Assembly (NCBI GenBank): GCA_024803745.1
Contig: JANJXV010000016.1
Coordinates: 40,281,001 to 40,345,000 of the forward strand
Direction: 5' to 3'
Source: Megascapheus bottae
Lineage: Eukaryota > Chordata > Mammalia > Rodentia > Geomyidae
DNA: 64,000 nucleotides
Shown: positions 36,236 to 51,600 of the stretch, one piece after another
Position numbering within the stretch: the stretch's first letter is position 1
Layout: every line of letters begins with the position of its first letter
Notes under the pieces: model-generated
Databases searched by the model: none
Told to the model about the DNA's origin: nothing
What the model saw: the letters and a program-made list of their open reading frames with translations, nothing else
Translations under genes and position numbers: made by a program

Positions 36236-38224
36236 ATTTTTAAACCAGATGCCAAGAAGCACTGTGTGGGGGGAAATAAAAGCTCCAGGTCTAACTATGA
36301 TCACATGGCTTTAGGGCTGGAGAAAAATATGGGTGCATACAACAGGACAGGTTAGCAGACGCCAACAGGGGCCTAAAGTACTGGAAATCCTCACCCTCTG
36401 AGATATCCTTACATGTTGGCCAAGCACCAGAAGCAGAAGAAAGGAGCTACAAAGTAGGGAGAGAATGCTGTTGTGACTGAAAGAGAAGACACAATTTCCT
36501 GAAGGATCCTACATAGTCCTGATTGAGCAATGGCTCAGCGATGGCTGAATTAGAAGGATACCAGTAACCTTCTCCCACATCAAATTCTTAAGAGATGTGC
36601 TTTTGTTTTGACATAACTTATCCTGAAATGAAAACAGTGCTCAGACTAAAGTTCACACACCAAGGCCAAAGAAAAGCACACGAGTGAGCAGACTCGTATC
36701 TGCTTTGTGAGCAATCTGAAAGGGTAAACCAAATATCCCCAAAGAGAAGCAAGTGAAAAGCAACACTTCAATACAAAAATAAAATTATTCATAAGCCACC
36801 TCCACATTTTGTTTCCCAATAAACAAAGATAAGGACCAACTGAGAGCTGTGGAAGGAAGTCCTTTATAAAGACGCAAATACAGAGGACGCCCGTTGGGTT
36901 TTCTTTACTGATTCACGTGAGAGTTTCATTATTTTTTCCTACTGAGGTCACTTTACGAGAGGACAGACAAAAGTAATGAGACACAAGCTGCAGCCTAACC
37001 TCTGCAGTGACCCACCTTAGGATAATCGATTACATCTTGTGTGACTGTTTTCCTCTGGGACTTCCTTATCACCTGAGTGTGGAGGGAAGCAGCTGTACTC
37101 CCCAAGGCCTGAGACGACTCCTGGGAACTGAACATTCATATTCTCACACACTCCCACCTCACACATTCGAGCGGAAACTGTGTGGGGGTGAACAGTGCTG
37201 AATATTTCCTAGTAGTACTACCTGACATTCTCTTGTGACTGCACATGTATTTCATTAATTACAAAGTTAGCAAATGGGTAGAAGCAAAGAATGGTACTTA
37301 ATCATCAAATACTAGAAGAGCAGAATGGACACACATGCACTCAGAGCTGACCTATCACTACCTAGGAACTTAAGATATCACGAGTCTCAGTTCAGTCTTG
37401 ACTAACGTGACACTGGAAACAACCAAAAGCAGCCTACATGATCAAAATGCTAGATGTAAAATTTTCAGTGTTAGGACCATAAATTACACACTTTAAAAGT
37501 GACTAACCATTTTGAACTAAACTAAGTAATACCACCTAAGTAAAAATTAACTCAATAAAAACTCTAAAAAGTTGATGTATCTATGATAAGCATTCCAAAC
37601 TTCTACTACAGAATACCAATATTCTGACTTCAGTGGGGCCAGAATTCCTGTATGGTTTCATTCAGGAGCAAAGATGGGCAGTACCCATTGGGAAGGCTGG
37701 CCCACCTCCTCACCGGATGTGACTTCCCGTCTAGCCTGCCGGTCATGTCACTCTCTGTGACATCAACATGCCACAGCAGTCCACAGAACATGTGGGACAG
37801 TAACTTGTATAGGGATGTATGCATAAAAACACACATGCATATTTTGGACCATAAGCCACTATAAAAATTTAAATACATTAAACAAAATTTATATATTACG
37901 TTTCAATAATTTTTAGAACACACACCAATACACGCAATAAAAATGAACCCAAATAAAGACCCTAAGCTACTTAGGCTAAAGCAAAGTAGAATTAAGAGAC
38001 CTCATTTCCTTCTAGCCAATGAATGCATTGGCTGGAGCCCTGCAGGGTGGGGTCTGAGGCTGCTGCAAAGGCTAATGACGAAGTCTTTCTTCCCTATTCT
38101 AAAGACCCATATAAAAACTTTATAATAACAGAAATGAGTATATAAAGTTAAAAAGTAACATCTCTCCTTTAAAAGTAATTAAATAAAATCACTATACTGT
38201 ATAAAACCACATTAACCTCAGAAT

Positions 38225-38230
38225 TTTATT
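38225..38230 (-). terminator. Candidate proximal poly(A) signal of TMX3
   Basis: AATAAA on the minus strand, about 460 nt after the stop codon. Within 30 nt downstream lies a GU-rich stretch (GGTTAATGTGGTTTT), the expected downstream element. Confidence 0.35.
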
Positions 38231-38691
38231 AACTTGATACCTGGAAAAATTACTAGTTTTCCTTTAAGTGTCTAAATTTTAAAGATTTAATTTTGTCTAT
38301 ATAAATCTTATACAAAATATATGAGAATGGATAGTGAAAGGGAGGAGGTACTGTTTCTTTATCCAACATGTATTTTCTATCTGAATGACCAACTTAAATA
38401 TTCTGCTCAATTTTACCTTTGTTGCAGTCTTCAGATAGAGTAACATGCAAATAAGACTGATTTGTGTAATAACATCCACAAGATAATGAACGCTGACGGA
38501 GAGATGGGATTTTTAGATAAATCGTTCACCTCTTTGCTACAAATCTCTCCTCATTGGTGGAAGGACTGCTTTAACCCATGCAATGGATAGTAGCAAAATA
38601 CGAATATCATGTTCTTTTCCATAAAAACCATGATCAAATCTCTAAATGTAATACATAGACTCCTGAAGATCTTCATGGCTGCCAAGTTTTC

Positions 38692-38949
38692 TCAGTCCTC
38701 CTTCTTCTCTAAGTCACCCTTGGCCTCAGGCACGGCTGGCACCAGAGAGCCTCCACCTGGTTCCTGTTGCTCTTTGCTCTCGTCTACCTGTCCCGGGCTC
38801 TCCAGTTCACTCTTAGACACTTCATATCTCTCTTCTATGTAGCCTCCATCAGTGTCAGCTGTGTAGATTCCATAGCACATGATACTGATGACACCCAGTG
38901 GCAGACCGAAGAGAAAGCAGCCCATGAGCGGTGAGCTCTTGAATATGGA
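38692..38949 (-). CDS. TMX3: TMX3 terminal coding exon 16 (membrane span, cytosolic tail, KKED, stop)
   Basis: The CTCCTCAG acceptor is followed by SIFKSSPL and the span [19 protein letters not shown] (about 380-402). Next come the conserved [19 protein letters not shown], a poorly conserved acidic tail, and EKKED with stop TGA. The tail is one residue shorter than my recollection of the human protein. KKED keeps lysines at -3 and -4, so ER retrieval should work. Confidence 0.98.
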   Translation of the reverse strand, partial: SIFKSSPLMGCFLFGLPLGVISIMCYGIYTADTDGGYIEERYEVSKSELESPGQVDESKEQQEPGGGSLVPAVPEAKGDLEKKED

Positions 38950-41900
38950 CTGAGGAGAGACATGTAAAATTCAGTTTTCATGAAGTATAATGGTGATATA
39001 AAAACCACAAAGTATAAATAAAACCCAAAGATTCCAAGCTGCTATCCAACTATCTTTAGTTCCTATGAATAAAATAACTACCCGATTCGTGTCTTACTAT
39101 AATACAAATTTTATATATCCAAGCATATGTGTATGTGACCATGTGCATTCACAGAGCCAGTTCTAACCAACAGAAAAAGACTTCAAATAGTGGCAAATTG
39201 CTTTCCAAGTGTTCTTTTTCACATCATCTACCAATCACTGTGCTCACTAACTTTAGAGGCATTTGCTGAACCTTAAGAAATCTGCTCACAAAGAAGGCTG
39301 GAATCTTTACCAAGAAGAGAGTGAAGGAATTTTTTCCCCCCTCTTCTCAGGACATGGAAACACTTGATATACATCTTCTTGGTAGTAAAGCCTTAATTAC
39401 TTTCTAATTACCATCATTTTATATGCTATTTACTCATGTCTCAGAAAGGTAAAATTAGGTTCTTGAATATGATTCTGACGTGTAATCTGTAGAATTCCCA
39501 GGAATATCTGTTGTATTGGAGATCTAGCTTCTGTACAGAGAGAAAACACTGCTGTTTGTCTGAGCTTGACTTAGCTCACTAGGTCCCTCTGCACAAGCTA
39601 TATTTTCATGATTGCTTTGGGCCAAATGAACTAAAAATGTCCATGGAGTAGCTCATGCTAGGGAACTGGAACTAACTTTATGGCTTAAACAAGTGAAAAG
39701 AATGTCTGTCTTTGCTTTTAAGATGACTAAGACTTAAATCTGGAAAGAAAGAATCATTTTTAAGGGTATAGTTCTAAGCAAGAAGGCCCAATATCAGGGC
39801 CTGAAGAATTATTATTGTCATAGCAGAACAGGAAAGCAGATGCCAAGGAAAAACTGCTGCGATGGGCAGAGGAAACGCATCCACAGATGAACCATGAATA
39901 GGCAATGAGTGAGGATGGTGGGGTAGCACACAGGAAGATGAAGGGAAAGCTGGTGGAGAAGACGAGGTGGAAGAAGTGGAGAGAGAGGACAGAATATATT
40001 TACTACAGGTAGCTCCAGACAAAAGACACAAGTTTTTTTAAGTCTTATGCTATACTTGAAATGATAAATATTAGATGAACCAAGTGTTGAAAATATTGAT
40101 GAAAAGAATTTGACCCATTCACACCTTAAAGTCTGCTTTTTAAACAAAGAATCAGAAAAACAAGGGAAGGAAAGAAAGAAGCGGAGAAAAAGCAATGAAC
40201 GTACTTGTCAATGAGCCTCCCTACTTAGCAACTGGGAAAGGTACAGAACTGACAGAGATGTTAAAGCATTAAAAGTGGAAATCTCTCTTTGATATACTGT
40301 GAAAGAGGAATGGTATCCCAAGACAAATCATTTTCTTCAACAAGAGTAATTACATCTTGGAATACATGCTAAAAATTTCCTAGGATCTATATTTTCATCA
40401 AATTACAGTAATTAGTAAAACCTTTATATGGTAGGTTAAGAAAATAAAACTGTTTAAGTCCTATCATCAGTCTAGTCAATTCTGAATTTGAGTAAACTCG
40501 TTAGACATACGAAGAGAAATGTTTATCTGCTGAATGTTTCTTTAATGTAAATACTGAGTAGTTAATATCTTGAAAATAAAAGAAATATATTGACCTAATT
40601 CTTTGACGTTGTAGGTTTTACCACTGTCAGACATAAAGAATCCATACTTCACAAATCACCAATGACATTACAAAGCTCCAACTCACCACAATAGTAGATT
40701 TGGCATCAAATATTATTCTTTTCACTCTCTGAAAAATGCTATCACCGCCTTGGGCCTTCAGTTAAATAAGGAAAAAATGTATTAATACATCACACTAGCA
40801 GAACAAAAGGTTGACTTACAAAATTATTACATCAATAGACCCCCAAGTCACCTGTTATATGTTTTCTGATGTGCCCTGTCCTAGGTTCTGCTCCTTCTTC
40901 CGCTTGCCTGAGTCAACACTTGCTTTTGCCTCTGAAGATCTCATCCTCTCTGCCCAGGACACGCTCAGCTCCGCTGAGGCCCTCCCACCAGAGTCCAGGC
41001 TGGCCAGGCACACAGGTGCTGACTTGGGCCTGGACTGCTAAACCAGACCTGCTGAAGGACCTCTGCTATCATGCAGGGAAGTCCTTCTGAGGATACAACT
41101 CCACAAGGAATTCTGGTATCATCAGTTACATGCCTGCGTGAGCTGACTCCCAAGTCTGATTCAGTTTCTCAAATTCTACAGCTCTAGGACTGACAAATTT
41201 CTGTCCTCCCACATTTTAACTCAAGCTTCATTAAGTTACACTTAGCTAAGTCTTCACACATGTCAGTTTCACTTCAATCAAGATACCATTCAGTGAAATA
41301 CAAAGTTCCCTCTACAGATTAAAAAATGTCTTTCAAACCTGAATTCAACCCGAAGTAGATATGCTACTACCTTGGTCTAGAGGTAGAGTGCTTGCCTAGC
41401 ATGCACAAAAACCCAGGTTCTATCCTTTGATACCATGTACATAGAAAAAGCCAGAAATGGTGCTGTAGCTCAAGTGGTAGAGTACTAGCCTTGAGAAAGC
41501 CCAAGGACAGTGCTCAGGCCCTAAGTTCAAGCACCGAGACTGGCAATAAAACAAAACAAAAGCAAAACAACAACAACCCAACAATATAACTTCAGTCTGG
41601 TTGTCCATTTGACTCAGAAACGGATTAAGTTCAAGAAAAGTTCACTATAAAGACTACCCCACACCAGGAATGGTACAACACGAACGCTACAAAAGCAGCT
41701 CTAGGCCAGGGGAACGGGACTGCCAGCGCTGGGAGAGAAGCACAGCGTAGAAGCCATTCTCTGTCACATGCCACCCTCTAGCTGCTGTTCTACTTCATCC
41801 TGTCCTCATTCTGAAAACTTACTTCTACTGTGCCATCCAGGATGTTATTAATGAACTGGACCATGTCTTCTGTATCCTTAATTTGTCTATCTAGCAAAAA

Positions 41901-44900
41901 GTACTGTTGGTTTGAAGTATTCAGTACAACTACAGTTGGAACTGTTAACTCACTGAAAATATAAAATCAAACAAATCAAAATCACATTAACACCGAAGTA
42001 TGAAGCAGCAATTTTTGAGCAATGTTACAGATACAGTCCCATCACAGATGCATGCAGGAGATGTAGAAAAGGGCATTGCCATATCATGCTGCTTGTGTGT
42101 AAACTGCAATTTCTCCTAAAAGATGTAGGATGTTAGGAAGTAAATTAGCTTCTCTCGTGTAACATTTTTTTCATTTACAAAGAAGAGAGCAATGTACCTC
42201 TCTTGCTACAGAAGTTATAAGGCAAAGTTCAAGTAAAACATCAAGAACAGTATTTCATATATTATATATGTTCAGTAAATTTCACTTCAAATTTTCTACT
42301 GTACATTGTGTTCCCACGTCACACTATACAGACATGCTGCACAACAACAGCACAGTATACAGTACTGTATGTGTGTGTGTGTGCACAGCTTTTCAAGTAC
42401 ACGCAGAACATCTGTTAAGGGTGATCTGAGGGAGCTAACTGCCTGCTAAGGTTTGAATATGAACTATCCCTGAAGGGCTACTGTATAGAAGGCTTGGTCC
42501 TAGCTTATGGTGCTACTGAAACTGGGAGAAATGTTAAAGTCAGTTAGGTCTAACTGTGTAAGTTAGAAACTCTATCAGCACTTTACTTACTCCATCAGTA
42601 AGGTATTTATATAGTCATTTCCATCCATATGGCCAAACTGAATATCTCTTAACAGACAATAACAAAGAAGACAGGGAGAAGAAGAGAGAACAATTATTTC
42701 TTTTGAAAACAGAAACAATAGTATAAATTAAACTTTACAACCTAGTAAGTACATAACTCTGTAATAGGACAAGTGCACATTTTGCTTGCTTTTGAGATAC
42801 AAAACACATGAGTCATACTGAAGGTTCTAAGTCACTAACTTCTAAGTTTTAAATTCAGAGAAATAAAGTTTTATCCAAGTCAAGTATATTAACAAAAAAC
42901 TAAAAGTACCCAACAAGACTACTCAGGGTGCATGAAAAGCACACACAGACACCTAATCAGAAGGTTCGTAGTAAGCAAATAATACCAATTGATAGTACTG
43001 TCTTTTATGGTAGCAACAAACAGAATGATTTGAATACAGCAAAAAGTGTTTCTCATTTCAGTTTTAATTCACTCATCTAAATTCTTGTAAAATGATCTGT
43101 CTCTGACTTCTCGGTATTCATTTAATCTCAAATTTATGAAAATCCATGCACTTTTTCCTTTTTATAAAACTCGCCTCAAATACTAGTAAGAAACATGACA
43201 GCAAGTTATGCAAAAAGCAATGCATTTTACCCTAATTCATATGACATGACATCAATGAATTTCAAAAACCAGACAATTCGGATGTATAGTGCATCAGCGT
43301 CTGATTTGCCTTTGAAAGTATGTAATACCAATTGAATATCTTTCATCCAGAATATTTAGAAACACAAGTCTTTGAGGAGGTACTGCATTTATACAATGAG
43401 AAACATTGGAAAAGGGACGCAAGGCTAAGCCTAAGTGAAATAGTATTCAACTGTCAAATGAGACTGGGGTCCAGTGTGGAATTCTCCATACATACTGTCA
43501 GGTCAGTGCTCAAAATTTCAAGTCTAAGAATATTTCAGATTTTTAGAGTGGCTCAATGCATACTGGTGTAATATATTACAAAACACAATTATGCAAAAAC
43601 AAAGAAATCTTCTAGAATGAAAGTACATACATACCTATGGAAATGATCTCTATAATCTCTAGCCACTTCTTGAATAATTGACTTTAATCTGTGGAGAAAC
43701 AAACACATAAAAACTTCAACTCCTCACTTGAAAACTACATTGGATATTATTGAAAGTAACATTTGCCGCATTATCTAAGTGAGTTTAACAAAAGGGACTT
43801 CCCACGCTAAGTTCATCTAAACCATGCAAAGCCTGAATTAGATGATGTTTAGAGCTTAAGTGAGTTTCAGGGAAACTATACCTGGTATGTTCAAGTGATG
43901 TATTTTTCTCATCAATAACTGCAATCGCCACAAGCTTTCCTGAAATTAAGAGCCACATATTTTCATTTCTTAAGACTGAGAATGACAGGTCGATCTGGTC
44001 CCAAGGGGCCAGTGAGGAGAGAATAGGGAAATGAAGCAGAGCACTCGGGAGGTTTTAGCACGAGGTGCTGTGACCACACACTGCTCAGTCACTGGCCAAG
44101 CTGTCTAACCACTAGCCAGGAGGCCAGGGAGGTGACAGGCACAGGTGGGATAATGAGCAAGCCGGCACACTGGAAAAGGAGGATGTCCCCATCTCACCAG
44201 ACACAGCACACTAAACCCAGCAAGGGAGCCAGAGCAGCCGCAGCTGTCATTAGAACAGCACGTGAGAACCTTTCTAGTTTGTCTGAGCAGAATGAAAAGC
44301 AGGACAGCACACTACTTCTTATACAGAAGGCTGGTTCTCTTAATTCTGTCCTGCTTATCATACAAACAGTGGCAACAATAGGCAGAATTGCTCATTTGTA
44401 ATTTGCAAAACTCACAAAAGCACTTTCTCCTAAATCCAAGCTTTAGACATTTTGTAGTTTGTATTAATACCACTTAATTAACTCTTTACAGCTTCTACTG
44501 TATATTCACATTCATATTTGCTTGGACTGTCATTTTTAATCTTTACTATCAAGAAATGACTTACTAGTTCCTTTATCTCCCCTTCACAAGTTAAAACAGG
44601 CAGTATAAGGTTGTGTAAGTTTTACTTCGACTATTTGAAATCCTCTTGCTTAGTAGCGGTGGCTCACACCGCTCTGAGGACTGTGGTATGAAGACAGTCC
44701 AAGCAGACAAATCGTGGAGATTAACTGGAAAAACTTTTTACTGCAACTAGCCAGCAAAGAAACCGAAGTGAAAGTGAGGCTGAAGGGGGAAGATGTGGAA
44801 GCATGCTCCAGTGGAAAAGTGACAAGCCAGGAGTGGAAAAACCCAGGGAGCACATGAGGCCCGGAAATCAAACACAGTTCTGACAAGGTAATTGAGCAAA

Positions 44901-45599
44901 ATGAAAAGAAAAGCAGCCTGCTGCCTCTAGCTTCTCAGCAGATTACCTTTTGCCATTCCCTGATCATCCAGTCTCCTTCACTTCAATTCTGATAGCAAAT
45001 TTTCTTTTTCATCTTTAAGCAATATACGTGGCATTCTTTGGGAATACCAAGCAAATGAGCCACAGTCAACACTCAGGTCTACTTTGATTAGGAAATAAGA
45101 GCACGAGATCCATTTTCTACAGAATCAGTTCTGTGCTTTTTACCTGTGTCTCCCAGTTCATACAGAAGGAAGCCATCCATGGTGAGGTAGTTTTGAAACC
45201 TCTCCCTGCTTATCCATGAGGACAGATCACCATCTTCATATTCTTATAAAAAACAGAACAAAATGAAAGACAATGTGACAAGGACCACGCTTTATCATGG
45301 CAATGTCTGTAAGAATAGTTGACAAGGGTCTTAATTTTAAATCTGAAAACGCTATATTTAGGAATGCACTCTAGGCAAACAAGCAGATATACAAACGGAT
45401 AAAATAATATGATGCAAGTCTGAAAGCATTTGGGGATTTAGACTTGAGGGAATTTGGCTCTGGTGATACCAGCAGGATCTGCACATAATTCTTGTGCACT
45501 AAGCACAGGCAACCACACCTCAAATACAGGAGGATGACAGGGTGTCACACATTTACATCCACACTGTCATGACCACGTGCTTGCCAAAACCATCAAGTG

Positions 45600-45643
<44 letters not shown>

Positions 45644-48600
45644 AAAGCTGGGCCTAATAGCAGTGACTTGAGCCTCCTTTGTAAAGAGGTTTTATCTGTA
45701 AAATAGGAAGAAAATGAGTCAAGGATTTTTAATTCTGTTTTTATTGTTTTTAAGTAGTTAAATTGTATTATTATCTTTAAGCTCCAAGGGGTTTCCAATG
45801 ACAAAAATCTGTTTATGAATACAATGCACCTAGATACACGTCAACCCTTTCATGTCCTCCTCAATCCCTCCCAACCCAAGATCATTTTAATGAATAGAAC
45901 CAAACAGAGCGCCAGGGAGTTATCCTGTCATCAAATAGCAGGTGAGAAGGACAGATTAGATACACATTTGTCTTCTCAGTTTTTATATATGCAAGTTCTG
46001 CTTATGCTTCATCTTGGGCTGCTGTCTAAAGCAAACATCCAAGGAACATGCAGTAGAAGAGAGACTGCAAGAGCACATGCATCAACTGCTGAACTGCTGC
46101 ACACGCCATCTTGGTCAATACACTGTTGCCGCCTTTGTAACTTAAAGACATAAGCTATTTCCTATGCAAGTTCTTCAGAGGAAAATGACAATGTCAGTAT
46201 AGCAAGATAGTAATTTCAGTTTCTAGTTTATTTAAATGCAGCGAAGATTAGCAATTGCTTAGTGTGCATGACTGTCAAAATCAATACAATTTTCTTTTTT
46301 ACTGAAATACTCCCCTGGACACTCTCCTGTCCACTTGAATTTTTAAGTATTTCAAAGTCTATTCTCACCTAACTTCAGGTTCTTTATTAGAACTCAATGC
46401 AATAGCATTTAATGAGAAATATACGCACACTATAAAGCTCCACACCTGTGGCCTTTCATGTAGCACTCAGGCCACATCAGCCCACTCACTGTGGGGATAG
46501 CAAACTGCACTTTGTATTAATTACATCCTAATTTATAGTGCTTCGGAGACGGCCATGAGGTGGCTCTGCGCTCGCTGTGAGAGGACGCATGCTGTCGGGC
46601 AGCCAGTACTCCCTACCAGTTCCCTGGAGATGAAAAGCAGTTCCCTGTCTCCCACTGCTTTTGCTGCTCTGTCCTGTTTGGAAATCATGTGAGTAGGTAG
46701 TTGATGGCAAGAAGGAACTAGTAATCAATCACCTTATGGGTACTTAATAGTATGCAGTCATCAAAGATGCAAAGTTTGCGCTACGTAAGAGGTATAACAA
46801 AGCACGAGGGGTCATGAAATGTCTCCGGGAAACACTTTAAAATGGTCAATAAATGCTACTTAGGTATCTCTTAGAACCTGGTGACAGTATGTGGAGTTTT
46901 CATTAAATCACGCTGTTCATGATGCTTAATATAAAAAAAAAATCAGTTCAAAAGAAAGTATCTGCTTCAAAGAAGTAGTTTATCTGACATGGAAGGGGAG
47001 ATACAGTTAGGAGAAACTTCTATGTGTGTGCGTGTGTGTGTGTGCAAGAAACCAATACTATTCCTTCATCTTAAAATATCATAAGGTTTCCCAAGAAGCC
47101 AAACCATCTGACAAACCCACTGAAAACAAAAGTCAGTAGAAGTATATACAAACATGAAAACCTACCACTGAAGGATTGAGAAAAATTCACATTTAGCTTT
47201 CGCTAACAGGATTATAAATACTTACAGCCTTACTAAATCTTTTAACAACGCTTCCTAGAATGGATACAACATTCTACATTTCCTATGAGTAAAATCTTTG
47301 AAACTCACCATCATAAACAAAGTATGTTTTATCTTTGAAAACAAGCACCGCAGGCATCTCTTTCAGTGTCACATACTGCAAAACATCAGAAGTTTAAACA
47401 AGTTTTACCAAATTTTAATTCACAGCTATGATTTTTAAAAGTACAGAGAGGGGCGAGGAATGTGGCCTAGTACTTGCCTAGCATGCATGTAGACCCAGGT
47501 TCAATTCCTTGGTACCATATACATAGAAAAAAAAAAAAAGCCAGAATTGGTGCTGTGGATCAAGTGGTAGGGTTCTAGCCTTGAGAAAACCCAATGACAG
47601 TGCTCAGGCCCTGAGCTCAAGCCCAGGACTGGCAAAAAAAAAAAAAAAAAAAAAAATTACAGAGAGATACTAGAAACACACCCACACAGCAAAAGAAAAT
47701 TAGAAAAAAATACCACCAGTAATAGTAGTAATAATAATAAAACCAAAAGCCATTGCCAAGGTTGGATCTAAATGTTGAAATGGCATATACATACTTTGGC
47801 ACAGTGCTGTGTTTGCCATGGGAGACCAGAGATTATGCTTAAAGCTAGTAACAGCTCAAGTGTACTTCCCAGAGAAGGGAGGAAGCACATGGAAGAGCAG
47901 GGCCGAGAGCGTTGCTTCTCTACCACTCACCTGCTGTGTGGTACACAGCCAAACACTTGACTCAGGGGAAAGTCTGCGGCCTTCCCCCACTGACACAGAT
48001 ACCGAGACTGCCCACCTCACACAGCAGTTGTGAACTGCATTAGAGAGCAAGCAAGAGCACAATGTAGTCAAAGGATTTTGAAAGTCAGCTTGCCATGCTC
48101 ATTCATATGGTTATTAGGAAAACACTTGTTTCTATACAGCAAGTGCTTCTTATAAAGAGGAAAATTACTGTAGAGAATCAGTGATCGGTTATCACATGAA
48201 CATGGCAAAAATAAAAAGTAGATACAAACAAGGGGAAGCAGAAGGCAGGTATATCTCAGTATGAGAAGACAGAAATGATTTAGTTATGCTACTAATGAAA
48301 AATGATGTGGACTGTGGAAAGAACTGCTTCGGGGCAGTAGTGGTAAAGCACTGGTTAGGCTCAGTGATCAAACGCAGGTCACCTCCCATGCCCTATCTGC
48401 TCCTGAGAACTCTTCTACAAGGATGCCTGGGGAGGATGTTGAGTGGCACTGTCTAGAAGAGCACTAAACTAGTCTGAAGACTTGTAGTGTCACCTAGCAC
48501 CACATACTCCTGTGTTACTGTAAACTTACTGTCTTACAGCTGTCTAGGTACTCTTTTCCATTCATCTCTAAGTATTCTCAAGTTAAAAACTGCTCACCAT

Positions 48601-51600
48601 ACCTACTAAGTTTTCATAAAACCTAGATCAAAGCTAGAAAAATTCTGATAAGACACTAATATTCAAAATAGGCCACAATATCACAAACCAACTTTTCTTG
48701 AGAATCTCCTACAGCAGCAAAACTTTTTAATTATTCTGAAATTATTTTTTCCAATCAATTATTTACAATAATATACTATGACCTAAAAAAGAGAAGTGAG
48801 AAGCATTGACATTTTGAAAACTGACTTAAAAGTGCTTAAAGAAATTAGTTGGAATGGCTAACAATTACATGAGCCCATCAGCAGACATTTTTTGTACTCT
48901 GTACCCCAAGCTTTGGCATGCTGGAGGGCTTTGACTAATGTAGCAGATTATGATGTCTTGGATGGTGCCAGCACCAAGAACTACTTGAAAATTTGTTAGT
49001 ACTATGCACTTTACTCAACTTTTTGACCTACTAGGAATTGAACCCAAGTCCTTGTACATGCTATGCTAGAGCTCTATCTATCCAAACCATGCGACTAACC
49101 ATATACTTTGCATTTCATTTTAAAGATAGGGTCTTGTAAAACTTGGTCTGAAATGGTTTTGACCTGACATTCTCTCTTTTTTTTTAATATTTTTTATTTA
49201 TTTATTTATTTATTTAGGCCAGTCCTGGGCTTGAGCTCAGGGCCTGAGCACTGTCCTTGGACTTTCTCAAGGTTAGAGCTCTACCACTTGAGCCTCAGCA
49301 CCACTTCCGGCTTTTTTTTTTTTTTTTTTTTTTTGTTATATATGTGGTACCGAGGAATCGAACCCGGGTCTTCGTGCATGCTAGGCAAGTACTCTACCAC
49401 TAGGCCAAACTCCCGGCCTTGGCCTGACATTCTTTCTACCTTTACCTCTCTGAAATCTTGATAACTACTCATAAAAGTCTTTTGCACTGTTCAACTGTTT
49501 ATGTGAAGCTATCCAATTCTTTCTACACAGAGTAGAGCTCACAGAGTGACATTCTGAGTAACCCAAAGTAACATTCTGGTCCATATTCTGTAACTTTAAC
49601 CCTATCACTTTCATTGTCACAATATACAAGACATAGAGAGGTCTCTGCTACTTTCCTCTCACCGTTGATCCTTTTGTTGATCTTATGTTCCAGAATTGTT
49701 ACTGAAAGCCTGCCTACTGGACTTTCATGTGCTCTTTGAAATCAGGTTAAATCACAGTTTATATTATTTTCTTCACACACAGATATTTCTTGGTTAACCA
49801 ATAAAGAATAGTTATTCTAATCCTGAATGTCCCTACTATCACAATACCTTTTGGTTTTGTTTTTTTTTTTTTGCACATGTCCTGTTTATAAATGTTTACT
49901 GTAGACTCCACAGAAGATCTCATCTGCAACACATATGCTACTTATAAACAATACCTGGGGTTCAGATACCACTTGTTACCTATGTTACTATATAAAGACA
50001 AAACCACAAATGTAATGACTGTTTTCAGTAAATGTCAAGAATCTGGTGAGAGTCCTTTTTATAAGCCGTTTGATATGAGCAGTAAAGAAAGCTAACAAGT
50101 TTACACTTTCCACATGTCATCAATAAATATGATAAAATCAAGTGGTAATCGAAAAGACGAAATTTTTAAATATTACCTCAGGAACCACTTCTTCTGAGGC
50201 AGAAAAGAAGTATGTATACACAATAAGTTCTGAAGCAGCATCTATATATTTCTCCTGTGACAACACAAGCAGAGAATAAAGGCCATTTTACAATAGTAAA
50301 GATCAAAACTGACACCCATTAAGCGTTGAAAAAATTTTACATGGTAAACCTGATAAAGCTATCAACTTCCTACTACACACTGAGTTAAAGAACATAAAAT
50401 AAAGCAAGTCAAATACACCCTTACTAAGGCAGAAGACACTGTCACTAAGCGCCAAAGTCTTTTTCCGAATAAGACATGAATTTTGAGTGAGTGAGTCCAG
50501 GGACCCCTCTGGGGAAGACATGTGTGTCTTAAGTTGTGACCCGCATGGCAGCAGTCTTGGTCCAAGACTGTTAAAAGTGATGCAAGCTTTGGGTGGCCTC
50601 GGTGGTAACAGGAAAAACACCAAGCCAGGCGGCATCTGCCACAGGGTAACTCATCTGCGTCACTATCACTAACAACACAAACAGCAAGTACACAACCAGT
50701 CTTCTTAGTTCAGACACGACTTGGATAACAAAATATTTCCAGTAAACAGTGGAATAAATTTTGAGGTATTAGTGAAGTCTAAAACAAGTTAAATTATGTC
50801 ATGCCAATTTTTTTGTAGCTAAGAAAGTAATTTCGTACTTTCAAAGGTGATTCGCCGCCTATGTAAAGAAAGAATACAGGATGTCTCTTCTGCACGTGCT
50901 CAAACATCTGCTGACTTGGAAGTGGCCGGATTAGAGCCCTATCAAGAGAGCAAAGTGAACAAATATGAACTAAAAGTAGATGATGTCAACACAGTCATAT
51001 AATGGCCAACCATATCTAAATGGTAAGGTTTTAATAATGTCAAACTGTAGATTAAGAGTTTTGACAAATCAATATAACCTAAAAAACTCCCAGCCAACAA
51101 CTATTATACTCATACCTTCACATCTATGAAGGATCATTATTCATTCAATTAAGTTGCAAATAAATACATGGCTCCAGAGTATCATCACTGAAAATATTTT
51201 GACAGGTGAAAAAACAGAACTGTCATTCATTTAGTCTTCAGCTAAAAACAAACAATTCACACGAAATCTTATTTCCCTTCCAAAAACACATTGTCATTTA
51301 AATGTACTGAAGTATTTGATGAGCATTTAAACCCCAGAAAGTTTTAAAAAATATATATTATTTTCAAAAAACTAAGAACAGTAGATTGTGTGCATAAGAG
51401 GTTCATAAAGAAAAATCAAACTCTGCAAGTAGGTTCATTACACAAGCATTTGACAAAAGCCAGCAGATTAGGGAATGAGTGAACATGTCCAATAAATAAA
51501 AGAAGCAACCCTGTAAATGTGGCATACAATTGGAGCTTTGTGCTGCAAGACAGTATTAAAAAGATCACAAGACAGGCTGAAGACCAAGTTTCTCAAGGTG

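Larger units (their letters stand above)
35595..38691 (-). other. TMX3: TMX3 3' UTR and gene end (extent uncertain)
   Basis: This sequence lies just downstream of the TMX3 stop on the minus strand and contains no other gene. Two AATAAA hexamers fit an end. The near one, about 0.46 kb past the stop, is followed by a GU-rich stretch. The far one is about 3.1 kb past the stop, and a UTR of that length would include a minus-strand SINE. No transcript data are available, so the end is a guess. Confidence 0.4.

Noticed and set aside
43332..43571. 79-codon plus-strand frame inside TMX3 intron 12
   Set aside because: Antisense to the gene, no recognisable domain, AT-rich chance frame.
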